Below, one piece after another: positions 37,701 through 49,700 of a stretch of DNA of 64,000 nucleotides. The first letter of the stretch is position 1. Every line of letters starts with the position of its first letter. The notes under the pieces are model-generated. The model saw only the letters and a program-made list of their open reading frames with translations, was not told the DNA's origin and searched no databases. Both the position numbers and the translations under genes were made by a program. The stretch is from Marthasterias glacialis (lineage: Eukaryota; Echinodermata; Asteroidea; Forcipulatida; Asteriidae): positions 7,772,174 through 7,836,173 of the forward strand of contig OU452223.1 in the NCBI GenBank assembly GCA_911728455.2, given 5' to 3'.

Positions 37701-40700
37701 AGGTCATGATGAACATTTCATGCACTGAAACAATGTTCAAATTCTATTTCATATCAACTGCAGAGCTGAAATTATGGCCTTTTAATAGTTTTTCACTTCA
37801 ACTTCCCGGTTTAAACCAGAATACAAGGTCAAATTGGGATTAGTTGTGTGTCATTTGGTCAGTTTCAAGGTTCAATTTAATTTGAGTTATGCTGTAGAGA
37901 AACTTAGGCCGAACACCCAGTGTCTGTAAGTGTTGTTCAATATAACAAAGAACAACCTTTTAAGTTGAATGCAGGACAATACTGTGTGTACATAGTACCT
38001 CATTGCAACTGCATACAGCTTGTGTAACTATATACGCAGTGGGACATACTTGAATGGTGGGAAATTGAACCCCAAAATACTTGATTTGACTGCTCAGTAT
38101 AGGAGGAATATAAAAAAAGACAAAGCCCATGTCAACTACTCAAATTATACAGAAGGCCCCATTAAAGTTTACACAGGTTTTAAGATTGGCCATTAGAGGT
38201 TGCTTTTTTTAAACTTATGATGGATTTAATAGTATATATTAGCAATCTACATGTACTTGTAGTGACACAAAACCCATTTTCTTGACATGTTTTCATTGTA
38301 TCCCCACTGGTCTACAAGTTGAGAAAGAGAGGAGAGAAATATATGTACCACTGTTGATTACAACAAACTTGGCATGTACATGTAGGTCTATGAAGTGTGA
38401 AAACCTGAGTGTATTATGGAATGTATCAAATTTAATGTCTGAATGGTTATTGGATACCCAGATATCCCAATGTTTTAAGATTTATGCACCCTCATTTGTC
38501 TTGCAGCAAGTTAGCTCCTTATGAAAAGAAAAGCAAATCATTTAAGACTAAGTAAATTTATCAAATTTCTCACCATCCACAGAGAAAACCTTGCAAATGA
38601 CAGATATCTACAATCCCAGATGGACGCAGACCAGTATGTTCCAATTTCAACAATAGCTAACTTTAATGCTGTGAAGAAACTAACTAAGGATATGCCGCTT
38701 ATAATTGAAGTCTTAAGGGGTAAGTCAGAGTCACATACAAGTACTTGGGTATAGACCTTTCCCATGAAATATGTAAATTGGACATCGCGCGTGCGCACTT
38801 ACATTTTGGTTGGCAACATTTTGGGAACAGTGCGCCCTTTTGCATGGGACTGATGGAAGAGTGACGCGTACGCGCGTTGTGCGTCTGCTTTGTGCACATT
38901 TCTATGGCGTTTGCCAACCAGCAGGGTCTGTACGCATGCGTGAATTTAATTAGCATATTTCATGGGAAAGGTCCATTGGATTAGGGTGTCCCTTTTCAAT
39001 TCAATACTTCCATTTTGCCCCATTTTAAGTGGGGTTGTCACAATAACATGGTTTAGTAGTGTGGAGTATTATTTGCTTTTTACTTTTTGATTAACTCCAG
39101 GATGAGATTCTTCCGACTTTTGTAGGAAATCTGACCTTTTAGTTATGACAATCCAGCTTAAAATTTCAGTTTAATTTGCAGGCTAGTCACCATTTCCCAA
39201 CGGTTATTTCTGTGACACAAAACAATCATGTACCCGTACCTAGTTAACGTGGCGCAAATTTGTTTGTCGCTCATTGACGAGCGTGCGTCTTTAATAGACC
39301 GATTGCGCATCCAATGTTTACACCTCATCTCAGTTGATGTGCAAATACGTGTAATTTGTAGTGTAGGCCTAGGTCACTGTAAAAAAGAGTAAATAATGCT
39401 GGAAATGTGAGCATTTATACATAGCCTTGCAGAATTTCAAATAGGCAAAGGAATCACACAGTTTTGGAAAGCCTTTTCTCTGGATGAGTTCAGCTTCAAA
39501 ACTGTGAAATTCTTGTGTTCAAAATTGTGTGTGATCGCAGTCGTCTGGCCGAAACGTTCCATCGTGCATGCAACTAGTAGTGGTACTTCCACATTGTGAA
39601 CATATACGTTCCTTGTATAATTTCCAAGACTTCTGGAAAGTTCTGTCCTTACTGGCTTTATTTAGTCACTCGAAGGTCTCTGGTACAAGCTCTGGAATAT
39701 TTTTCACTGATTTCGAAAAAGAAAAGCCTCTATCGAATAAACAAATGCAACAGTCATCATGCACCATACAGCACTTTCCTATGGAGGACGTCAAGTCTGT
39801 TTACATTTGATACCCACTACAGAACACGTGACGATGGTCGCCCAATCGGTCTATGGGACAATTCATTTTAAAAATCTGACCACGATTATTTTTTGTCTTA
39901 AATTTCCAACCTTTTTGAATTCTTACAATCTCATCCCTGTTACTCCTCTCAGTTCATCTTGGAAGCACAAAAGGAAATACTGGCAGTGGTGAACAAATCA
40001 AGTTTTGTTGTGAAAAGGCTAACTAACTGACTTGACCTGGTTTAGCAATGGTTTTAAATGCTAATTAATTTGATATTCATTGTCCTATTTAGAATCAGCA
40101 TGTGTCAAGGTTGATGAAAATGGTGAGAAAGTTCGTCCGAATCATAAGAGATGTACGGTCATCTTACGTGAAGTACCTCAAGCCACTCCCCTTGAGGTTT
40201 GTCATTCACTAATTTAGAAGAGAAATATTCAATTATTGAAATACTGCATGAAATATTTGTGAAATGTTATGGTCAGTTTAGTACATACATTTTGTCATTT
40301 CAAATTCCTTTTTAATGCAGACATTTAAAGCAACTAACCGACCATACCTTTCTTAAAATGGTTCCGCCCTCTTCCCTTTAAAAAAAAGGTGGGGACATGA
40401 TGGTGAGAAGGAAAAGACAGCATACAGAGTAGCTGTGTAATTGTTAGCCTTGGTTTCAAGGCTGAGCGATAAAGCGATAGCTGCCCGAAGGCAATGCAAC
40501 CCAAGCCGCCCGCTCAATGGGTTGCATCGCATTTGGGTGGCTGGGGTTAAGCAGAGCTATCACGCAGCCTTGAAATCAAGGCTATGTAATTGTCAAATTG
40601 CACCAAGATGGTTGGTGCTCATCCAAAAGCATAAAACCCAAGTCCCGTTTATTCTCGCTGTGGAACACATGACATGTCATGGTTAAATGATCTGTGTTGA

Positions 40701-43700
40701 CATTGATGTTTAAAGTAATGTTACAAGTAATATTTATAACTTTTTTTATCTTTAGGAAGTGAAAGCCCTTTTTACTGGAGACAACTGTCCTAAATTTGTC
40801 AGCTGTGAGTTTGCTCATAACAGCAACTGGTATATAACATTTGAATCTGACACAGATGCTCAAAAGGCTTATAGATATATACGTGAAGAAGTTGGAATAT
40901 TTCAAGGCAAGCCCATTATGGTAAGTGTATGTTATAAATCTTAGAAGTCATTTTTCAAAAGGCAGTGACAGAAATTGTAAAACTTGTAGAAAATGTTGCT
41001 TTCCTTGCAAATATGGGGAAAATAATACCAAATTGTGATCATTCAAATGTTGGATAGATCACCAGCCGGTATTTGTTTCATTTAACTTCATATGTTGCTG
41101 GGAAAAAACAAAACAAAACAACAGATGAAATATTTTGTTGGTACTTATGTATCTTACCATCTTCTGAGGGTAATGGCCGCTATTGTTCGCATCTAACGCT
41201 AAAACCGGTAAGTGAATGTCTTGGTCTAAAACCCACATTCCCAGTTTATTTTCACTCGATCAACAACAGGTTCAATAAGCAATCTGTGATTGCTGAGTAT
41301 TTCCAATTAAAAGTGATCCCACATTGAGCTGCCTTTTTGCAAACAGAATTCCGGAATGCCAGTTTTCCGTCTATAGACTGTGCAAGTCTTGTGTGTATTG
41401 AAAACGAGAAAACAGAATTCCGGAATGCCAGTTTTCCGTCTATAGACTGTGCAAGTCTTGCATGTATTGAAAACGAGAAAACAGAATTCCGGAATGCCAG
41501 TTTTCCGTCTATAGACTGTGCAAGTCTTGTGTGTATTGAAAACGAGAAAACAGAATTCCAGAATGCCAGTTTTCAGTCTATAGACTGTGCAAGTCTTGCA
41601 TGTATTGAAAATGAGAAAACAGAATTCCGGAATGCCAGTTTTCCGTCTATAGACTGTGCAAGTCTTGTGTGTATTGAAAACGAGAAAACAGAATTCCGGA
41701 ATGCCAGTTTTCCGTCTATAGACTGTGCAAGTCTTGTGTGTATTGAAAACGAGAAAACAGAATTCCGGAATGCCAGTTTTCCGTCTATAGACTGTGCAAG
41801 TCTTGCGTGTATTGAAAACGAGAAAACAGAATTCCGGAATGCCAGTTTTCCGTCTATAGACTGTGCCAGTCTTGTGTGTATTGAAAACGAGAAAACAGAA
41901 TTCCGGAATGCCAGTTTTCCGTCTATAGACTGTGCAAGTCTTGTGTGTATTGAAAACGAGAAAACAGAATTCCGGAATGCCAGTTTTCCGTCTATAGACT
42001 GTGCAAGTCTTGCGTGTATAGAAAACGAGAAAACAATTCCGGAATGCCAGTTTTTCGTCTATAGACTGTGCAAGTCTTGTGTGTATTGAAAACGAGAAAA
42101 CAGAATTCCGGAATGCCAGTTTTCCGTCTATAGACTGTGCAAGTCTTGTGTGTATTGAAAACGAGAAAACAGAATTCCGGAATGCCAGTTTTCCGTCTAT
42201 AGACTGTGCAAGTCTTGCGTGTATTGAAAACGAGAAAACAGAATTCCGGAATGCCAGTTTTCCGTCTATAGACTGTGCCAGTCTTGTGTGTATTGAAAAC
42301 GAGAAAACAGAATTCCGGAATGCCAGTTTTCTGTCTATAGACTGTGCAAGTCTTGTGTGTATTGAAAACGAGAAAACAGAATTCCGGATCGCCAGTTTTC
42401 CGTCTATAGACTGTGCAAGTCTTGCGTGTATTGAAAACGAGAAAACAGAATTCCGGAATGCCAGTTTTCCGTCTATAGACTGTGCAAGTCTTGTGTGTAT
42501 TGAAAACGAGAAAACAGAATTCCGGAATGCCAGTTTTCCGTCTATAGACTGTGCAAGTCTTGCATGTATTGAAAACGAGAAAACAGAATTCCGGTATGCC
42601 AGTTTTCCGTCTATAGACTGTGCAAGTCTTGCATGTATTGAAAACGAGAAAACAGAATTCCGGAATGCCAGTTTTCTGTCTATAGACTGTGCAAGTCTTG
42701 TGTGTATTGAAAACGAGAAAACAAGTCGAAAGAAGACTGTATGTTTTTTCTTATGAAATTAAATCTTTTAAAATATTATTTTAAATACAAAATTCTAGAA
42801 AATAATAGCACTCAGAGCAATTGTTTTATGAAAACAATTTCAATTTATATATAATTCAATTTGTTAAAAGTAACATTGAAACAAAATTAATACTTATTTG
42901 AACCACACTGATTCTAGAGTACAAGCAGTACAAATTGCAAATCACAGACGTTGTTGTGCAACCATTATAAAGGCTGGTTTGTAGTTGGCTCTTGATGATA
43001 ATCACTGGAAGCGGTGAACGCTGGACGCTGAGCCTTTTCATTGCAGTCTATGGTCGCTGAGGCATCAGCGCCAACTATAAACTGCGTTGCGTGTCATTTT
43101 ACTGCCGTGCAACAATCCTGTGACACGAATATAAACCAGCCTTGATAACATGAACGTCAGTTGGGCATAATGTTGAATGTTTACAAGTAACCGGAAACTA
43201 AAGTCTTATTCATGGGTTTTCTTTGTTGATTTGTCAAATTTAATTTACTTTTCATATTTTTCGATAAATGTTACTTTCTCAACAACATAATATAATTTTT
43301 GTAGCCATTAACTGCGTTGAACTTAAATATTTGATGAAACAAAATCACACACGCGTAGAACTACATATGGTTGGGACCAACTTGGTCCGGGAAGTATGAT
43401 GAGCTTGCACTGTCTATTGCTGGAATTCTGGTTTTTTCATATTTTTTCATAAATCTGGTAGTCTGTCTTTCATCAGTAATTCCTTTACAGCACATGCTCA
43501 GAAAGATAGTCTTGGTTGTCAAGACATATATAAACATTTTGTCAATACAGTCGCATAATGCATTAGTATATTTCACTGACAGAGGGCGTATGCTCCCATT
43601 GTATGATTGTTGTGAAGTGCTTGCCAACATTCAATGGTTTTTGCATGTATTGTAGTATGTGCAATGTAGGGAGATAACAAAGGCCAATAACCCAACGTGT

Positions 43701-46700
43701 GTGCATTGTGTGCACACACCACCATGATTGGCAACAGTCATGTCAGTGCATTGTGCATTGATCAAAGAGTTGTTCCTTTGCCACATTTTCTGAATTGTTA
43801 AACAGATCTTACTCAATTTGGCCACCAAAATTAAGGATGGAAAAGGTGTGGCTTTGAAGATACATGTGAAACAAAACAAAATGCTGCTGCTAGTGGAGAG
43901 AACAGAAGTGTAGACCACACGAGTAAAATTTTATATTATACACAGTAACAAGGAAAGATTTATGTACAAGCAAGGACCTGGGGATGGGGTGGGATGGGCT
44001 ACTATTTAAAAAACTTTCACATGATTACAAAATGACTATAACACAAGCATTACTACACATGTGTTGTATAGAGTGTAGAACTTTGTATCTTTCCTTCCCA
44101 ATTCTAAATGGCTGCAAATTAAATGTAATATAAGCTAATGGTACTTCCTCGATCTGAATCTTTTCATATATTCGGTATGCATGTCAGATGTTTCCATCCA
44201 CGCAGCCATCAGGCCGGCAATCCTAAGCTGCCCAAAATCCTTCCTGGTTTGTCCAATGGATGGCTAGAGGAAAATATAAATAAATCCATAAAACAAATGC
44301 TAGTTGCATTAACAGTTCTGGAGTTGACTTCTCTGCATTTCGTAATTTTCTTTTTAAATACACTTAGCTGCTCTTCATTGGGTTTGCTTTCAGCTTTTCT
44401 AGTTAGCAGCTGATTAAACCAATTTGAAAGAAACCCCAATGTAACTATACGTTGATGTTGTGCAATCTGACAAATCTCAATGTTGAGTTGTTATTTGTGC
44501 ATTCTCAGGGATAAATTATTTTGATAATAGTGATGGTATGAATTGTTAATCGTTGGCTGATTCGAATCCCTTGAAAGAAACAAAACAAGCAATCTCAAAC
44601 TAGTGAAATAACTGTAATGCTGAAAGCTTGAAAGTTTATTCACACCATTCTACACTAAACCTAGGCGACTAGTGCGACTAGTTGAGTAATTGCGACTGTC
44701 GATTACAACGACTAGTGGTGACCACCCCATGGTAACTACTCGAGTAATCGCGCCACCATGACTACTTCAAAAGTACTTGTGAATAGTTGCCCAATATACG
44801 GATTTCTCATTCACGACGGTAGTTCACAACATGAAAAAGCACAACACAATGCACCAACACGACACACAGACACATGTTGTTCACCTTGAGTGCCATTACA
44901 CCACAGCACATAACACAATATTGCCCCACACAGTCAACGGAACGAAGCCCAAAACTGTGCACGCAGCGAGCTTTTACACAGACTCATCCATATTCAACAG
45001 ATACTTGGCTTGTGATTGGCCCGGAATTGTTCATTAAGTATATGCTATGCAGCTATTTGTACCCTGCCGGTGAACGTGTACAAAGCCAAGCGAGCTGAAG
45101 CTTTTTATGAATATGAATATTTTCTCAAAAGCCAATCACAGCGTGGCTTACGTTGGACTTTGTACCTGCTGTATATGTAATGTGGTGTATTTTACAAATG
45201 ATGTTGGGGGGGGGGGGGGGGACAACGACCGTTATGTGTACAATGGCAATGTATCACTGCATGCACTGTGTAGTGACTAGTGAAACGATCGCGGGGCTGG
45301 CATCAAATCTTGCAAATATAAAGACTTGTCAAACAATTTTACGAACTTAAAAATAACCTATGAGATTTTACCAAAGTACCCCTTATTAATTGTGACAAGG
45401 AACATTTTTTGACTCGCCCAGTGGACTACAAAAGGATGGATTTTGACTCGCCTGTTGCTATTTTCACTCGCATTTGGTGACTGCTTATTTCGAACCCTGA
45501 ATTTCTGTACATTGAACAGCGAATGCTCACACCCTAAACTCGCTGTGTCGCACTGATGTTGCTGTGTTGTGTGTGCTCTATATACACACGTGGATGGGGA
45601 CGTCCACATTGGGATAAGTTGCCAAAAAAAATTGCGACTAGTCGCGAATAGTTGACGCACTACTACTCGAGTAGTGAATTTCACTAGTCGCCCAGCACTA
45701 TTCTACACCTAACTTGATATATCATTATGCTCCTCATATGTTCATACTAGTACCTTTAATTGGATGTGATATCTCCCTTTGAGTGAACTCCAGAGGTGGA
45801 CTTAAGGTGAAATTTAAAGGTCTGATCCCAATGCCCTCAAGTTTTTATGTCAGGTTGATAGTCCTTTGGTCCAGCAATGTGGGATCAAATGGGAACACTA
45901 CCTGATAGCAAGACTGGAAATGTTACTTCCATAGTATTTTAATTGCATATGGGAAATTATCTTGTTTCTTTTCATAGGCGAGAATAAAAGCAAAGCCGCT
46001 TCAAAGAATAAACTTCTCTCCTAAGCCAGCACCTGTGAATGGATACAGTAGCACAGGACAACAGATGTTTGCTCAACAGTTTCAGTACCCTCCATCGTCA
46101 AACATCAACAGTATCTCTACACAGCCACAGCAACAACAGCAGCAACAGTCCTCACAGCAGCAACAACAGCAGCAGCAGCAGCAGGCAAGTCAACCACAGC
46201 AGCAGCAGCAGCAGCAGCAGTACACATTTTATCCTAATGTTGCTCAGTCACAGCAGTGGAGTGTCACCAGTTCATCGTACTTTGAGCCATCAATGGTTAG
46301 TTTAGTAGTCTGATGAGGGGTGCTCAATTAAATTTCTGTCAGTAGTAATCAGAACTTATTCAAAGTATTTCAAGACAACTGAAAGGATATGAAATGACAA
46401 CAAAATTAACAGTATCTTACCTTGTGCACATTTTGTGCACATCTTTGTAAACCTAGTAATCAATTTCCATGTTTAAACATAAGTAACTTGTGGTTTCCTG
46501 AATGTTAGTTCCACAATCCTTCACACATTTATTTTGACTTGGAAACAGCTTTTACTGGCGGGGGGACTTCAAAATGAAAGTGTTGACATGCCCACCACTG
46601 TTCACACTGCATGTGGTGATTGGGTGACTGCTAAGGTGGAACTTTGGACTTAATCATTTGCATTATAAGCTCAATAAAAGCTAGAATTTGGAAGAAAAGT

Positions 46701-49700
46701 ACATGTAAAGGAGAGTAGCTGCAGGTGGTCACAATAATGAAAACCATAATGAAATGATATATTTCTACATCAGTACAATACTATATAGATTACATTGGTA
46801 GAGCTTGTGTTTGTGGATGGGTAAAGGGTTTACATGTACTCTTTGAAACATTGTGAGAATGAAACGGTTGCTCATAAAAAACAGTAGTGTGAATGCTTTG
46901 GTTAAGTTTAAAAAGAAGTTGTCTTTATCTGAGATGTACTGTAATACTTTTATTATCTTAAGTGTTTTGATGCAGTCATAACAGTGGTTAGTATTTGGAT
47001 TCAATTGTTTTACTTTCAGCAACAGCCTCAGGCCTTCTCTCCTGGTGCCTTCCCTCCTCCACCACCACCTCCTCCCCCGCCACAGAACAAGTTCCAGGCA
47101 ATTAATGTCAATCATCAACATGCATATCAGGGACCTCGTACAAGGTAAATACTTTACTCTTATTTATCTTTGGTCTTGACACGCGAAATTTATTGTCTTT
47201 AACCAGTTGGTGCCGGCTGACATGTATCCACGGAAATATTTTTTGAGCCAGCAAACGGGTGCCCGAACATTCCACTGCTGAATGTGCACAGAGCAAGCAC
47301 AAGTGTAATGCTTAGTTTGGCCCACACAAACAGGACATATGGCACTCAATATTTTGCAAATGTTTTGGCATTGTGTAGGCGTTGTTATGTTATCCGAGAT
47401 TCCAGACCTTTGTCCTTTTGTTCCACAAAGAGAATTAAAAGATATAGAGAGGCTTCCACAATTTGTTCATTGTATTTTGGCTCACTGGAGGTAAGATGGA
47501 GTGATCTGGGGATCCAGCCTCGTTCCTATTTTAGTACCAATCGTAGGCCATGGCACTTGGCGGAGGTTTTGAAATTTATTTGACATTTTCTCGATAGAGA
47601 AACCAAAAATATGAATAATAAATAATAAAAGCGGCTTCTTATAGCGCTCAAATCCATCACACAGTAAAAAGTTCATGGTGCTCATGGGTTGTTTACTTCA
47701 TTCCTTCCTCAAACCATCTCAGCTCCCCAGTGAGTATACAGCCTGTGCTGCCAAGTATATAGCGCACCAAGCTAAATTAATCAAAGTGCAATAAAGAGGA
47801 TCTTTGTTCTCTTGGCTTTGTCAAGTCAAGGTTTCTTTGTGCCAGTGGTATACTCTCAAAGAAAAATGATACAAGCAATTCCAAGAAAATAATCCCATCA
47901 GGCTGGATGGGAAGAAATGGAAGAATCCTGGCAGCAACTTGTTAAGAGAGGCATTTGCAAACTTAATTATAAGGAATGCAATCTTACAACTGTGAATGGA
48001 ATCCTTATTGCCCAGTTTGCTGGCACCCACCAATACTGGCTCACCACACACTGCATGTGTGTACAGCCTGCTCCAGCTTTACACATTTTACATGCTCCCA
48101 ACTAAAGCCACCTGGAGCGTTGACAGTATACCAAGTCTATGGAGTCATGGACAGTATACCAAGTCTATGGAGTCATGGACAGTATACCAAGTCTATGGAG
48201 TCATGGACAGTATACCAAGTCTATGGAGTCATGGACAGTATACCAAGTCTATGGAGTCATGGACAGTATACCAAGTCTATGGAGTCATGGACAGTATACC
48301 AAGTCTATGGAGTCATGGACAGTATACCAAGTCTATGGAGTTATGGACAGTATACCAAGTCTATGGAGTCATGGACAGTATACCAAGTCTATGGAGTCAT
48401 GGACAGTATACCAAGTCTATGGAGTCATGGACAGTATACCAAGTCTATGGAATCATGGACAGTATACCAAGTCTATGGAGTCATGGACAGTATACCAAGT
48501 CTATGGAGTCATGGACAGTATACCAAGTCTATGGAGTCATGGACAGTATACCAAGTCTATGGAGTCATGGACAGTATACCAAGTCTATGGAGTTATGGAC
48601 AGTATACCAAGTCTATGGAGTCATGGACAGTATACCAAGTCTATGGAGTCATGGACAGTATACCAAGTCTATGGAGTTATGGACAGTATACCAAGTCTAT
48701 GGAGTCATGGACAGTATACCAAGTCTATGGAGTCATGGACAGTATACCAAGTCTATGGAGTCATGGACAGTATACCAAGTCTATGGAGTCATGGACAGTA
48801 TACCAAGTCTATGGAGTCATGGCAGTTTACCAAGTCTATGGAATCATGGACAGTATACCAAGTCTATGGAGTTATGGACAGTATACCAAGTCTATGGAGT
48901 CATGGACAGTATACCAAGTCTATGGAGTCATGGACAGTATACCAAGTCTATGGAGTCATGGACAGTATACCAAGTCTATGGAGTCATGGACAGTATACCA
49001 AGTCTATGGAGTCATGGACAGTATACCAAGTCTATGGAGTCATGGACAGTATACCAAGTCTATGGAGTCATGGACAGTATACCAAGTCTATGGAGTCATG
49101 GACAGTATACCAAGTCTATGGAGTCATGGACAGTATACCAAGTCTATGGAGTCATGGACAGTATACCAAGTCTATGGAGTCATGGACAGTATACCAAGTC
49201 TATGGAGTCATGGACAGTATACCAAGTCTATGGAGTCATGGACAGTATACCAAGTCTATGGAGTCATGGACAGTATACCAAGTCTATGGAGTCATGGACA
49301 GTATACCAAGTCTTTGGAGTCATGGACAGTATACCAAGTCTATGGAGTCATGGACAGTATACCAAGTCTATGGAGTCATGGACAGTATACCAAGTCTATG
49401 GAGTTATGGACAGTATACCAAGTCTATGGAGTCATGGACAGTATACCAAGTCTATGGAGTCATGGACAGTATACCAAGTCTATGGAGTCATGGACAGTAT
49501 ACCAAGTCTATGGAGTCATGGACAGTATACCAAGTCTATGGAGTCATGGACAGTATACCAAGTCTATGGAGTCATGGACAGTATACCAAGTCTATGGAGT
49601 TATGGACAGTATACCAAGTCTATGGAGTCATGGACAGTATACCAAGTCTATGGAGTTATGGACAGTATACCAAGTCTATGGAGTCATGGACAGTATACCA

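Larger units (their letters stand above)
30891..38582. other. LARP4: LARP4 intron 4
   Basis: This is 7.7 kb. It contains TTAA-family copies A and F, a repeat at about 32232-32441 related to 55550-55690, a C homopolymer near 32626, the ACATGTAC-rich tract (35876-36416) and a GGCGTATAAGCC triplet near 36483-36525. No coding exon was seen. Confidence 0.6.
40921..45977. other. LARP4: LARP4 intron 7
   Basis: It contains the 69-bp minisatellite (41338-42722) and the non-autonomous hAT element (44656-45699). The region 42740-44640 shows no recognised feature. Confidence 0.6.

Noticed and set aside
41337-42756. ORFs of 250 and 225 aa with a 23-residue repeat, as a possible extra LARP4 exon
   Set aside because: The 69-bp unit is a multiple of three without stops in one frame. 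An acceptor-like AAACAG precedes the array, but the entry phase (1) does not match the upstream LARP4 donor (0), and an indel near 42034 breaks the frame.
43361-43655. Overlapping ORFs of about 90 aa on both strands
   Set aside because: Open on both strands without family similarity; treated as chance.
46039-46305. Ser/Asn-rich ORF in another frame of LARP4 exon 8
   Set aside because: Out-of-frame reading of the CAG/CAA tract.
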